Shown piece after piece: positions 1 through 8,989 of a stretch of 43,422 nt of DNA (the first letter of the stretch is position 1; each line of letters starts with the position of its first letter). Below the pieces are notes generated by a model, which did not search any database, was not told where the DNA came from, and saw only the letters and a list, made by a program, of their open reading frames with translations. The stretch is from Pseudaquidulcibacter sp964443435 (GTDB lineage: Bacteria > Pseudomonadota > Alphaproteobacteria > Caulobacterales > Aquidulcibacteraceae): NCBI GenBank assembly GCA_964443435.1, contig CAYUCW010000013.1, positions 1 to 43,422 on the forward strand. Direction: 5' to 3'. The position numbers and the translations under genes are program-made.

Positions 1-1252
1 ACTCCCACCCGTCCATAATAAGGCTCATGAGGCGTTTTGGGCTTGCGGGGACTATACCTGAAATAAACGGGCTGGGCGCAAGTTGCGCAATCTTAAGCCT
101 TGTATGCAAAAGTGATGTAAGTATTCCTGCGCGTCTTTGGGTTAAATCCATGCGTGTAATAATGGTGCGATTAACGCCAATATCCATAAAGCCAAGCATT
201 AAATCGGTAAGATCATCACTTCGGTAATCACAAGGCGAACAAAGAATAGGCTCTGCATTGGTTTCTTCAATAAGGCGGCTAATAAGGCGCATTGAAGATG
301 GGTCAAGCGGTGTGGCGGCCGGCGTATCAATGAATACAACTTTGCCATTTTCAAGGGCTTGGGTTGCGGCTTTATATGCATCTTTTATACTATCGCAAAA
401 AATAAAATCGGCACCAAGCTTATCGCATAAAAGCTGTAATTGCGCCGCGCCGCCTTGGCGTTCGGTGTCGGTGGAAATTGCAAGTACACGGCCATTATTT
501 GCCATTACACGTGCCGCAAGCTTGGCAATTGTTACGGTTTTACCGCTCCCTGCTGGGCCAGTAAGCATTATTGCATGCTCTGGCACGGCTTCAATTGGAT
601 CAAATATAAATTCATTTTCAAGAATATTGAAAAACGTTTTTTCTAAATTTTCCTCTTTAAAATATTCGGCAAATGGCTTTATTTCAGAAAGCGTCATTCC
701 AGAATTTGCAAGCTTTGAAATAAGTGGATGAATACTTGTTTTTTTAGGTGGTTTTATAATTTCCTTAACGGCTTCTTTGGCCTTTGGCTTTGAAGTCTTT
801 AATGGTTTGGCTTCAATAGGAATAGAAGCTTGCTTTGAATTTTCAGAAGCATTGCTTTTTTCAATTGGAGCTGGCTTTATTTTTTTAACAGGTATTCCGG
901 TTTCTTTAATAACACCTTTTTGGATAAGGGCATTAAGGCCTTTGGGATCTGAATAATTTTCATTAATTACTTGGCGCGCTTTTTCGGTTTCTTTGCGCTT
1001 AAATTCTTCATCGGCAGCAAAAACATCATATCGCGGCGCAGTGCCTTGTCTTTCAAATGGATCATCCGAAGTAAGGCTTCTTTTATCCATAATACCGGCT
1101 GCACCCGATTTATCATTATTCAGTGCAGCTGTAACTTCGATTGCACCATCAAGATTACGCCAAGAAAGAATAGTCGCACCCGCGCCTAATTGGTCCTTAA
1201 CCTTAATCATTGCATCTTGTAATGTGGGCGCAGAAAGGGTTATTTGCTTCAT
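1..1252 (-). CDS. flhF: Flagellar SRP-type GTPase FlhF (C-terminus off window)
   Basis: SRP-family GTPase linked to flagellar placement and assembly of the export gate; cytoplasmic and membrane-associated. I translated it from the ATG at 1252 (MKQITLSAPTLQDAM...); about 417 codons are open to the window edge. The first 200 residues are a variable charged region. The NG domain follows, with P-loop GPAGSGKT near residues 232-239 and an FIDTP segment near residue 305. Two positions look degenerate: the G3 motif reads DTPA instead of DT(A/P)G, and the G4 motif reads TRMD instead of TKxD. It lies 30 bp downstream of flhA on the same strand, which fits flhA-flhF co-transcription. A weak GAGGG ribosome site lies 11 bp before the ATG. 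The end is missing because the window stops, not because of a lesion. Confidence 0.85.
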   Translation of the reverse strand, partial: MKQITLSAPTLQDAMIKVKDQLGAGATILSWRNLDGAIEVTAALNNDKSGAAGIMDKRSLTSDDPFERQGTAPRYDVFAADEEFKRKETEKARQVINENYSDPKGLNALIQKGVIKETGIPVKKIKPAPIEKSNASENSKQASIPIEAKPLKTSKPKAKEAVKEIIKPPKKTSIHPLISKLANSGMTLSEIKPFAEYFKEENLEKTFFNILENEFIFDPIEAVPEHAIMLTGPAGSGKTVTIAKLAARVMANNGRVLAISTDTERQGGAAQLQLLCDKLGADFIFCDSIKDAYKAATQALENGKVVFIDTPAATPLDPSSMRLISRLIEETNAEPILCSPCDYRSDDLTDLMLGFMDIGVNRTIITRMDLTQRRAGILTSLLHTRLKIAQLAPSPFISGIVPASPKRLMSLIMDGWE

Positions 1253-1282
1253 TTAAAGCTTTGCCCTCTAAATTGTTCCAAA

Positions 1283-3397
1283 TTAAATAGTACCAAGTGT
1301 TTTAAGTTTTGCTTTTGGATGTATTTCATTTTGACTCATGACAACTGTTTGCGCTCTAAATCTCTCTATGAGAGATCTTACATAAGGGCGAATTAGTCCA
1401 GATGTAAGTATTACAGGAACTTCGCCTAATTGCGCAGCTTTGTCTAGTGCTACACGAACATCATTTACAAATTCGTGTACTTGAGTTGGCGCAAGTGCAA
1501 GTTGTCTGTCGCTTTTATCGCCAATAAGTGCCTCAGAAAATGCGGTTTCCCATTTAGGTGAAAGTGCAATAATCGGCAAAGAACCATCGCCCGCGCGGTT
1601 TTGCCAGCATAATTGACGCGCAAGTCTTGCTCTTACATGTTCAATAAGGGTGACTGCATCAAGTCCACTACCTTCAAGAATCGCTTCCACAATTGTTGCA
1701 AGGTCGCGGATTGAAATTCTTTCTTTAAGCAATGATTGCAATACGCGTTGGAATAATGCCCATGATATTTGTGACGGAACCATATCTTCAACAAGTTTTT
1801 GATGCTCGCTTGATAATTGTTTCACAAGTTTTTGAACTTCGGAAATTGATAATAATTCACTCATATTATCTTTTATAACTTCGGTTAAATGCGTAGTAAG
1901 AACGGTTGCAGGGTCAACAACAGTATAGCCACGGAAAACCGCTTCTTCTCTATGGGCTTCGGAAACCCAAGCCGCCGCAAGACCAAATGCAGGTTCTACG
2001 CATGGCTCACCTGGCAGGCTAGGAGTATTTCCAGATGGATCCATCACAAGCAAATGACCAAGTTTTAAAACGCCTTCACCTGCTTCCATTTCCTTAACAC
2101 GTATTGCATAATCATTATTGCCCAATGTCATATTATCAAGAATACGCACGCTTGGCATTATGAAACCTAAATCTTGGGCTAATTGCTTTCGTAGGGCTTT
2201 AATTTGGTCCGTGATACGCTTGCCAACAACATCATTCACAAGGCCAAGCAAGCCATAACCAAGTTCAATTTTTAATTCATCAATTGCAAGCGAATTTGTA
2301 ATTGGTTCTTCGACTTCTTCATTGTCTAAAGTTTGCTGTGCTGCAAGCTCGGCACTAGCTTTACGATTGGAAATATCTTTGGTTTTTTGCCATGTTTTAA
2401 AGGCCAGAAAGCCTGTCCCTGCGGCAATTGCCCAAAAAGCGATAATTGGCATTCCTGGCAAGATACCAGTAATAAACGAAGTTGCTGAAACCAAGCCAAG
2501 TGCCTGTGGAGATCCTGCAAGCTGACGCACGATTGCGTCTTCCACCGGCTCATCAACGCCGGCTTTGGAAACCATTAAACCTGCGGCTACTGATACAATA
2601 AGTGCAGGGATTTGCGAAACAAGACCATCACCAACTGTTAATTGCGTATAGCTTGCACCCGCTTCGGCAAGGCTTATGTTGTTTTGTACAACACCAATAA
2701 TAATGCCGCCAATTACATTGATTGCGGTAATGATAAGACCAGCGATTGCGTCGCCGCGAACGAACTTAGACGCACCATCCATAGCGCCGTAAAAATTACT
2801 TTCGCCTTCTAAATCTTTACGCTTTTGCCTTGCTTGATCTTCGTTTATAAGGCCAGACGATAAATCGGCATCAATTGCCATTTGTTTACCAGGCATTGCA
2901 TCCAAGCTGAAACGCGCAGAAACTTCGGCAATACGGGTTGAACCTTTGGTGATAACGATGAAATTCACTAAAACCAAAATCATAAATACGATAAGGCCAA
3001 TTACGAAATTGCCTTGCATAATGAAATTGCCAAAGGCCTGAATAATTGCGCCTGCGGCTTCTGGGCCTTCATGTCCATGACCTAAAATAAGGCGGGTCGA
3101 GGCAATATTAAGACCAAGCCTAAAAAGAGTGGTCACCAAAAGTATAGCAGGAAAGGCCGAAAATTCTAATGGCTTTTTTATGAATAAAGAAGTCATAAGA
3201 ATAAGCACAGAAGAAGTAATCGAAATTGCCAAAAGAAAGTCTAAAACCACTGATGGCAATGGAATAATAAGCAATACAATAAGTAAGACTACGCCAATGC
3301 CGACGGCAACATCGCCGCGCAACATACCACTTAAGACATTGCCAATTTCAAATTTTGGCAAATCATTAAGCGCTGTCTTACTTGCTTCATCAGCCAT
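1283..3397 (-). CDS. flhA: Flagellar export gate protein FlhA
   Basis: FlhA is the large subunit of the flagellar type III export gate; its cytoplasmic ring docks chaperone-substrate complexes and couples export to the proton gradient. At 704 residues it matches the family (about 690-700). The N-terminal half is multi-pass membrane, up to about residue 340. It contains the conserved FHIPEP-family cytoplasmic loop (DLSSGLINEDQARQKRKDLE and the following ESNFYGAMDGASKFVRGD). The C-terminal half is soluble. It starts at an ATG 4 bp after the flbD stop with only a weak GGAT ribosome site, so translation is probably coupled to flbD. It is followed by flhF. No anomalies seen. Confidence 0.97.
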   Translation of the reverse strand: MADEASKTALNDLPKFEIGNVLSGMLRGDVAVGIGVVLLIVLLIIPLPSVVLDFLLAISITSSVLILMTSLFIKKPLEFSAFPAILLVTTLFRLGLNIASTRLILGHGHEGPEAAGAIIQAFGNFIMQGNFVIGLIVFMILVLVNFIVITKGSTRIAEVSARFSLDAMPGKQMAIDADLSSGLINEDQARQKRKDLEGESNFYGAMDGASKFVRGDAIAGLIITAINVIGGIIIGVVQNNISLAEAGASYTQLTVGDGLVSQIPALIVSVAAGLMVSKAGVDEPVEDAIVRQLAGSPQALGLVSATSFITGILPGMPIIAFWAIAAGTGFLAFKTWQKTKDISNRKASAELAAQQTLDNEEVEEPITNSLAIDELKIELGYGLLGLVNDVVGKRITDQIKALRKQLAQDLGFIMPSVRILDNMTLGNNDYAIRVKEMEAGEGVLKLGHLLVMDPSGNTPSLPGEPCVEPAFGLAAAWVSEAHREEAVFRGYTVVDPATVLTTHLTEVIKDNMSELLSISEVQKLVKQLSSEHQKLVEDMVPSQISWALFQRVLQSLLKERISIRDLATIVEAILEGSGLDAVTLIEHVRARLARQLCWQNRAGDGSLPIIALSPKWETAFSEALIGDKSDRQLALAPTQVHEFVNDVRVALDKAAQLGEVPVILTSGLIRPYVRSLIERFRAQTVVMSQNEIHPKAKLKTLGTI

Positions 3398-3401
3398 TTA
3401 T

Positions 3402-4799
3402 TTATCCAATTGCAAATTTTGCTTCATTTGCATGTGGTGCCGGCACTTCAATACCTGCATCAGTATATTGTTTTAACTTATTGCGTAAAGTTCTTATTGA
3501 AATCCCTAAAATCACTGCGGCATGGGTACGATTACCAAAGCAATGTTTTAAAGTTTCCAAAATCACTTCTTGTTCAATGTTTTCAATGGTTCGGCCAACT
3601 AGTCCAGAATGTAATGCACCATTATTAATATTATTTGTGGCAATATTTGCTTCAATTATTGCATTTTGACCAATTGAGCTATTTTGATTGCTTGGATTAA
3701 AGCCAATAAGCGCACCTACATCTTGGGCTTCAATTTGATTTGAACCTGCAAGAAGAACTGCACGGTGCATATTATTCTCAAGCTCTCTCACATTGCCGCG
3801 CCATTCATTATTCATGAGTGTTGCTTTTGCGGCCTCTGATAATGGCTTTGCGCTTACACTATTTGCCGCCGAATATTTCTTGATAAAGAATTCCGCCAAA
3901 GGCACAATATCAGATGGTCTTTGTCTTAATGCAGGGATTTCAAGATTAATAACATTCAAACGATAGAATAAATCTTCTCTGAAATTGCCAGCGCGAACTT
4001 CTTTTACTAAGTCACGGTTAGAAGTTGCAATAATTCTTATATCAACAGGCACAGGTTTAGAACCGCCAACCCTATCTATCACGCGCTCTTGAATTGCGCG
4101 TAATAGTTTGGCTTGAAGGCGTAATTCCATTTCGCTTATCTCATCAAGTAATAATGTTCCACCATTGGCTTCTTCAAATTTACCTATTCTTCTAGCAATC
4201 GCGCCAGTGAATGCACCTTTTTCGTGACCAAATAATTCAGATTCAAGTAAATTATCAGGTATAGCGGCACAGTTTACCGAAATGAATGGCTTGTCATTAC
4301 GGCGTGATTTTGAATGAAGAAATTTAGCCATTACTTCTTTACCAACACCAGACTCACCAGAAATCATGACAGAGGCATCAGAAGGGGCTACTTGCTCGGC
4401 TAGATGCAAAGCCCTTAGCATATTCGGATCTTTTGCGATTAATGGCTTATTATCATCTGTAACTGCGGCAATTACGGCGGCAATAAGTTCTGGATCTGGC
4501 GGAAGCGGAATAAATTCTTTTGCGCCTGCTCTTATTGCATTTGCCGCAATTCTTGGATCTGTTGAAATGCCGCAAGCAACCACAGGGACAAGAATATGCT
4601 CTGCTTCATTTTGGGCAATTAGTTTTGCAATATCATGGATAGTGTCAACCATTAATAGGTCAGCACCCTTACCAGAACGTAGCGCAGAAGTAGCCATATC
4701 GATATTATCGACTTGCATTACTTTTGCACCTCTATCCATAGCAATTTTTGATGCTACTGCTAGTGGGCCACTCATATTGCCAATTATCATTAAACGCAT
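3402..4799 (-). CDS. flbD: Sigma-54-dependent flagellar regulator FlbD
   Basis: NtrC-type activator of sigma-54 flagellar promoters, cytoplasmic. The 465 residues show three parts. An N-terminal degenerate receiver (1-115) keeps an Asp at residue 52 but lacks the usual N-terminal acidic pair, and has L where receivers have the conserved Lys (FIPLP). An AAA+ domain follows, with Walker A GESGVGKE (148-155), the sigma-54-contacting GAFTGA loop (195-200) and Walker B LLLDE (216-220). A Fis-type helix-turn-helix lies near the C-terminus (NRTHAAVILGISIRTLRNKL). Degeneracy of the receiver and position at the end of a fliF-fliG-fliH-fliN operon match Caulobacter FlbD. The start has a good AGGAG site. 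The likely targets are the sigma-54 promoters seen in this window. Confidence 0.93.
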   Translation of the reverse strand: MRLMIIGNMSGPLAVASKIAMDRGAKVMQVDNIDMATSALRSGKGADLLMVDTIHDIAKLIAQNEAEHILVPVVACGISTDPRIAANAIRAGAKEFIPLPPDPELIAAVIAAVTDDNKPLIAKDPNMLRALHLAEQVAPSDASVMISGESGVGKEVMAKFLHSKSRRNDKPFISVNCAAIPDNLLESELFGHEKGAFTGAIARRIGKFEEANGGTLLLDEISEMELRLQAKLLRAIQERVIDRVGGSKPVPVDIRIIATSNRDLVKEVRAGNFREDLFYRLNVINLEIPALRQRPSDIVPLAEFFIKKYSAANSVSAKPLSEAAKATLMNNEWRGNVRELENNMHRAVLLAGSNQIEAQDVGALIGFNPSNQNSSIGQNAIIEANIATNNINNGALHSGLVGRTIENIEQEVILETLKHCFGNRTHAAVILGISIRTLRNKLKQYTDAGIEVPAPHANEAKFAIG

Positions 4800-4820
4800 T
4801 TTTATCTCCTGAGTGTCCTA

Positions 4821-5168
4821 TTAAGTATTATCGCCATCTTTGATGATTTCGGTCATTGTAACGCCAAGGTGATTATCAACCACCACAAGCTCGCCACGGG
4901 CAACAAGTCTATTATTAATGAAAATATCGATTGCTTCACCGACTTTTCTATCAAGCTCTATTAATGAACCAGAACCTAGTTCAAGAAGTGACGCAACATC
5001 CATAGAGGCTTTGCCAAGAACCGCCTTCACATGTACTGGAACGTCATAAACTGGTGCAAGTTCTAAAGCAGATCTTTCAATGCCCGCCGCTTCACCAAGT
5101 GTCATTTCATTATTATCTGAATTACCTTCAAGATCTGGAAGGTCTAGGCTTTCTGTATTATTATTCAT
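4821..5168 (-). CDS. fliN: Flagellar motor switch protein FliN
   Basis: C-ring component that, with FliM, forms the lower part of the rotor switch and docks the FliH/FliI export ATPase complex. 115 residues: a short acidic N-terminal tail, then a complete SpoA/FliN domain (YDVPVHVKAVLGKASMDVAS, later SLIELDRKVGEAIDIFINNR and VARGELVVVDNHLGVTMTEI). Start supported by AAGGA upstream of the ATG at 5168. It sits between fliH and flbD in an operon with gaps of about 15-21 bp, as in Caulobacter. Confidence 0.95.
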   Translation of the reverse strand: MNNNTESLDLPDLEGNSDNNEMTLGEAAGIERSALELAPVYDVPVHVKAVLGKASMDVASLLELGSGSLIELDRKVGEAIDIFINNRLVARGELVVVDNHLGVTMTEIIKDGDNT

Positions 5169-5182
5169 GACTATTTCCTTCT

Positions 5183-5815
5183 TTAATCAAATAAGTTAAA
5201 TTGTATGTCTTCATCTTGGGCAGAATTAAGCCAGTTTTTGGCTTTTTCATTTATCTTTTCAATTGTCTGAGCTCGGTTTTTGTGAATAGAACCATTGCCC
5301 CACACAATCGAGCAATCGCCATTTGGATTTTCGGTTGCTCTAAATTCTATTCTGCCTTCAAATCCCGCATCTTTTGCGGTTTGTTCAAGGATTGGCCTAA
5401 TTGAATTAATTGTATTTTCGTTGAGTCCAATTGAAATCTTTGGAGTATCTCTTAGATTTGTGACCGCTTCCTTGATAAAGTCTTTAACCTTAATTTCTAG
5501 GTTTTCATCAATTGCAGAGCCCGCAATCGCTTTTGCACTTGCCATTGATAATTCCACAGCTTCATCTTTTAATTCAAATGCAAGCGTATTTAAATTTCCA
5601 AGAATAATTTGAATAAGATTGGCAACACTTTTTACGGCATCGGCGGTTTGCTTTTGCGCAATTACCATTGCCGATGCTTCGCCTTTTCTAAAGCCTTCAT
5701 CTTCGGCAATTAAAACATCGGCTTCGGTAATACGATGTTTTCTTAAAGAAGGATTATCTTGAATTTTTCCGTTAATTATTGGTTCGAAATTGTATTTTTG
5801 ATATGCACTCATCAT
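5183..5815 (-). CDS. fliH: FliH/FlbE-like export apparatus protein
   Basis: Probable FliH, the stator-like partner that tethers the FliI ATPase to the C-ring; in Caulobacter the equivalent position is called flbE. 210 residues; FliH proteins diverge strongly. Visible features are an N-terminal region ending FRKGEASAMVIAQKQ, a long Ala-rich helical stretch (about 50-115), and a C-terminal alpha/beta domain (KISIGLNENTINSIRPILEQ; GDCSIVWGNGSIHKNRAQTI). Identification rests on position between fliG and fliN plus this architecture. Two tandem ATGs (5815 and 5812) follow an AGGTG site. Product function is inferred mainly from synteny. Confidence 0.82.
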   Translation of the reverse strand: MMSAYQKYNFEPIINGKIQDNPSLRKHRITEADVLIAEDEGFRKGEASAMVIAQKQTADAVKSVANLIQIILGNLNTLAFELKDEAVELSMASAKAIAGSAIDENLEIKVKDFIKEAVTNLRDTPKISIGLNENTINSIRPILEQTAKDAGFEGRIEFRATENPNGDCSIVWGNGSIHKNRAQTIEKINEKAKNWLNSAQDEDIQFNLFD

Positions 5816-5820
5816 CGCAC

Positions 5821-6828
5821 CTAATAAATTAATTCATCGTCAGAGCCGCCAGCAGACAGCATAATCTGACCACTTTGAGCAAGATCTTTTGCAACTTGAA
5901 CCATAGAGAATTGTGCGGCATCTACATCTTTCAAGCGAACAGGCCCCATTGCCGCCATATCGTCTTTAAGAATCTTTGCGGCACGTTCCGACATATTTCC
6001 AAAGAATAGGCTTCTTAGCTCATCTGAAGCACCTTTGAGTGCAAGCGTCATTTGTTCTTTATCAACAGCACGTAATAAGGTTTGAACCCCACCTGGATCG
6101 AGCTTCTTTAAGTCTTCGAATACGAACATTAGTGCCCTGATACGCTCTGCAGATTCGCGGTTTCTATCTTCAAGTGAAGATAAGAAGCGATTTTCAGTTG
6201 CTCTATCAAAATTATTGAAAATATCGGCCATTAATTCATGGCTATCGCGTTTAGAGGTTCTTGCAAGATTGCTCATAAATTCAATGCGAAGTGTATCCTC
6301 AATTTTTTCTAGTATTTCTCTTTGGATTGGTTCCATATTAAGCATACGGTTAATGCATTCTAATGAGAATTCCTCAGGAAGCTCAGCAAGGACGCGCGCG
6401 GCATGGTCAGGACGAACTTTTGTAAGGACTACGGCAACAGTTTGCGGATATTCATTTTTAAGATAATTTGCCAAAGTCTGCTCAGACACATTGCCAAGCT
6501 TATCCCACATTGTGCGACCTGCTGGACCTCTGATTTCTTCCATAATCGCATTAACTTTATCCATTGGAAGGATAGAGGATAAAAGCCTTTGGGTTTGCTC
6601 ATACGAACCCATAACCGCGCCAGTTGTTGACATTTTTCCTATAAATTCGACAACTAATTCTTCTACGGTTGAAGATTGAATAGTGCCAAGATTTGACATT
6701 GCCTGAGAGATTTCTTTGATTTCTTCATCGTCAAAATGCTCCCAAATGCTTACATGATCTTCACCTAGGGCAAGAAGGAAAACAGCTGCTTTTTCTGCGC
6801 CAGACATTTCATTTAAAGAAGCAGGCAT
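5821..6828 (-). CDS. fliG: Flagellar motor switch protein FliG
   Basis: FliG links the MS-ring to the switch and carries the torque-generating C-terminal domain. The chosen ATG at 6828 (MPASLNEMSGAEKAAVFLLA) gives 335 residues, close to the usual 330-340. It overlaps the fliF stop by one base (TAATG), implying translational coupling, with AGAGG upstream. A longer in-frame start at 6852 would overlap fliF by 25 bp and is less likely. Visible are the N-domain FLLALGEDHVS, the middle domain EYPQTVAVVLTKVRPDHAARVL, and the C-domain LMFVFEDLKKLDPGGVQTLL with the charged helix KDDMAAMGPVRLKDVDAAQ. Confidence 0.96.
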   Translation of the reverse strand: MPASLNEMSGAEKAAVFLLALGEDHVSIWEHFDDEEIKEISQAMSNLGTIQSSTVEELVVEFIGKMSTTGAVMGSYEQTQRLLSSILPMDKVNAIMEEIRGPAGRTMWDKLGNVSEQTLANYLKNEYPQTVAVVLTKVRPDHAARVLAELPEEFSLECINRMLNMEPIQREILEKIEDTLRIEFMSNLARTSKRDSHELMADIFNNFDRATENRFLSSLEDRNRESAERIRALMFVFEDLKKLDPGGVQTLLRAVDKEQMTLALKGASDELRSLFFGNMSERAAKILKDDMAAMGPVRLKDVDAAQFSMVQVAKDLAQSGQIMLSAGGSDDELIY

Positions 6829-8462
6829 TATGATTTCCTCTCTTGAAGCCAAGTGCGAATTACAGATACAGTTTGTTCAGGATTTTCAGAAACAACATCG
6901 GAAACTTGCTTCATTGCATTGGCGTTTACCGCCCCTTGGATTCTTGCAATATCAACTGTTTCATCACCGATTGAAGGTTCAGAGCCCGACCCGCCCGGTA
7001 AGGCACTGATGCTGCCGCCATCAGGAAGCCCCATCGGGCCGCCCCCACCACCAGCAAGGGCAGGGCGACCAAATGCAGGCACGGCTTCATCAAAGATACC
7101 TTTAATCATTGGACGGGCAACAAAGAATATAAGTGAAAGTGCAATCAAAGTAAGCACAAGCATTTGCACGCCATAAAGAATATCATTTTTATCAAAATCA
7201 AATTTTGAAGGTGCTTTTGATCCTGCTTCTACGGCCGCTCTTGCAAATTTCACATTGGCAACTTCAAGAGTGTCACCGCGTTCTTTATTAATGCCTGCAG
7301 CGGTTTCAACCAATGCGCTTATCCTTTGCATTTCTTCTGGGGTTCTTGCCGACCATGCGGGCTGACCACCGCCTGCCGCAGGTGTTGAAACCCCATCAAC
7401 GGCAACTGCAACTGAAAGCCTTGTTACTGCACCAGGGGAAGTAGCCGAAGTTTTAGTGGTTTTTGAGATTTCATAATTAACTGTTTCATCAGTTTTTGTA
7501 GAGTTTGAACTATTTCCAGCGCCAGCAGCAGGAGCAGTGCCATCAGGGACATTTTGCCCTTGAGTAACACCATTATCACCAGATCTATCAGTGCCAGATT
7601 CTTCAACAGTTCTTGTTGAACGCGGTGCAACTCTATCTGGATCAAATGTTTCTTCGGTTTGATTAACCGCCGAATAATCCATTTCAGCAGTTACTTGAAC
7701 TCTCACCGCGCCAGGGCCAACCATACCTTCTAATAATTCTTGAATTCTTTTGCGCGTACGCTCTTCATATTGGGCTTTGCGGTCATCCATTGCGCCGCCA
7801 GCAGCTTCGCTGCCAGTTTGCGCACTAGCCAATAATTCGCCGCGCTCATCAAGAATTGTTACTTTTTCAGGCAATAAGCCCTTAACCGCAGAAGCCGCAA
7901 GATTGCGAATGGCGTTGATTTGTCTTTCAGTAAGTGTGCCGCGCTCTAGTCCAACAACAATTGATGCAGTTGGTGGCTCTTGATTTGAATCAAATAATTG
8001 TTTTTCAGGAACAACTAAGTGAACCCTTGAATCTCTTACGGTATCAAGGCTATCGATTGAGCGTGCAAGTTCGCCTTCTAGAGCGCGTAATTTATTAATA
8101 TTTTGAACAAAGCTTGTAGAGCCTAATGCGCTTTGATTATCAAAAACTTCATAGCCAATAGAGCCTTTGCCAGGGACACCTTCTGAAGCTAGCTCCATAC
8201 GGGCTTCTGCAACTTTTGAACGAGGCACGAATACAGAAGATCCATCAGGTGAAACTTCGTATTTTACTTTTGATTTTTCAAGACTTTCAGTAACCGCCGC
8301 AGCGTCTTTTGGCGATAGGCCAGAATAAAGCAATGCTTTTTCTTCAGTGCCAACTTTAAACATAATTGCAAAAAGCGCAGCAGCAACTAAACCAGTTACC
8401 CCAAGGGCTGCTAGTAATTTAGTTGGGCCTGCTGCCCCTAATGCTGAAAATAATCGCTCCAA
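6828..8462 (-). CDS. fliF: Flagellar MS-ring protein FliF
   Basis: Forms the inner-membrane MS-ring, the first structure assembled in the basal body. 544 residues with two membrane helices (about 13-35 and 435-457) flanking a large periplasmic ring-building region (VPGKGSIGYEVFDNQSALGS, LARSIDSLDTVRDSRVHLVV are typical). The C-terminal FliG-binding segment is VNANAMKQVSDVVSENPEQT. The start is TTG at 8462, with a GGAG site 8 bp upstream and no better ATG nearby. First gene of the run fliF-fliG-fliH-fliN-flbD-flhA-flhF. A near-consensus CtrA box lies about 90 bp upstream (8548-8562). Confidence 0.96.
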   Translation of the reverse strand: MERLFSALGAAGPTKLLAALGVTGLVAAALFAIMFKVGTEEKALLYSGLSPKDAAAVTESLEKSKVKYEVSPDGSSVFVPRSKVAEARMELASEGVPGKGSIGYEVFDNQSALGSTSFVQNINKLRALEGELARSIDSLDTVRDSRVHLVVPEKQLFDSNQEPPTASIVVGLERGTLTERQINAIRNLAASAVKGLLPEKVTILDERGELLASAQTGSEAAGGAMDDRKAQYEERTRKRIQELLEGMVGPGAVRVQVTAEMDYSAVNQTEETFDPDRVAPRSTRTVEESGTDRSGDNGVTQGQNVPDGTAPAAGAGNSSNSTKTDETVNYEISKTTKTSATSPGAVTRLSVAVAVDGVSTPAAGGGQPAWSARTPEEMQRISALVETAAGINKERGDTLEVANVKFARAAVEAGSKAPSKFDFDKNDILYGVQMLVLTLIALSLIFFVARPMIKGIFDEAVPAFGRPALAGGGGGPMGLPDGGSISALPGGSGSEPSIGDETVDIARIQGAVNANAMKQVSDVVSENPEQTVSVIRTWLQERKS

Positions 8463-8547
8463 GTCCCAAACTCCGCCTAAAACGCATTTTGATTCGGTGA
8501 ATCACTCCACCAAAATGCTACTAGGCAGCTTTTTCCCACTAAAAGCG

Positions 8548-8562
8548 TAAATACCTGATTAA
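8548..8562 (-). promoter_or_regulatory. Possible CtrA box upstream of fliF
   Basis: Read on the minus strand this is TTAA-TCAGGTA-TTTA, one mismatch from TTAA-N7-TTAA, about 90 bp before the fliF TTG. Caulobacter fliF is a CtrA-regulated early gene. In DNA this AT-rich a one-mismatch site can arise by chance, so this is the weakest of the CtrA calls. Confidence 0.35.
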
Positions 8563-8586
8563 TTTTTAGAAAAAAGGCTGCAAAAA

Positions 8587-8856
8587 TTACCTATAAGACT
8601 GCAGTCTTGTTACTCTTAAGCCTCTTAAGCCATGTTTATCAACTTGACGTTGCCAAGAAAGAAATTCTTCAACTGTGATGCTATAGCGTTCACAAGCGCC
8701 TTCAAGAGACAGGAGGCCACCCCTTACAGCGGCCACTAATTCTGCTTTGCGTCTTGCGACCCATCTTTCAGTGTTGGGCGGAGGTAAGCTTGATAAAGTA
8801 ATAGGAATTCCCTCTGGTCCGATTACTGATGGCTCGTGTATTATAGTGTTTGCCAT
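8587..8856 (-). CDS. sciP: SciP (DUF1153), CtrA-antagonist regulator
   Basis: Small helix-turn-helix protein that, in Caulobacter, binds CtrA and blocks transcription of CtrA targets after S-phase. 89 residues from ATG 8856 (MANTIIHEPSVIGPEG...). The family core is nearly intact: PPPNTERWVARRKAELVAAV, then GGLLSLEGACERYSITVEEF, LSWQRQVDKHGLRGLRVTR. A GGAG site 9 bp upstream favours this ATG over the TTG at 8880 and the ATG at 8871. It lies between flgE and fliF on the same strand, the place it also holds in Caulobacter. A CtrA-like box sits upstream at 8901-8915, consistent with feedback between CtrA and SciP. Confidence 0.93.
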   Translation of the reverse strand: MANTIIHEPSVIGPEGIPITLSSLPPPNTERWVARRKAELVAAVRGGLLSLEGACERYSITVEEFLSWQRQVDKHGLRGLRVTRLQSYR

Positions 8857-8900
8857 TTTTCCATACTCCATATCTTTCAAATAAAGATACGTGAAACGAT

Positions 8901-8915
8901 TTAAGCCTAAGCTAA
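8901..8915 (-). promoter_or_regulatory. CtrA-like box upstream of sciP
   Basis: On the minus strand the sequence is TTAG-CTTAGGC-TTAA, one mismatch from TTAA-N7-TTAA, ending about 45 bp before the sciP ATG. Immediately upstream is the palindrome TTAAGCTTAA (8919-8928). Caulobacter sciP is a CtrA target, which supports the reading. Inference from motif and position only. Confidence 0.45.
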
Positions 8916-8989
8916 GGTTTAAGCTTAATGATTGGTTACGTAATAAATAAAAATAAATTCAAATTAAAAAAATCAATTAAATCAATCTA

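Noticed and set aside
27..1256. Plus-strand open frames over the first 1.2 kb
   Set aside because: They are shadows of flhF on the minus strand, which has the P-loop and start context.
4366..4812. 148-codon plus-strand frame over the start of flbD
   Set aside because: Antisense to a highly conserved AAA+ gene; no ribosome site and no recognisable protein.
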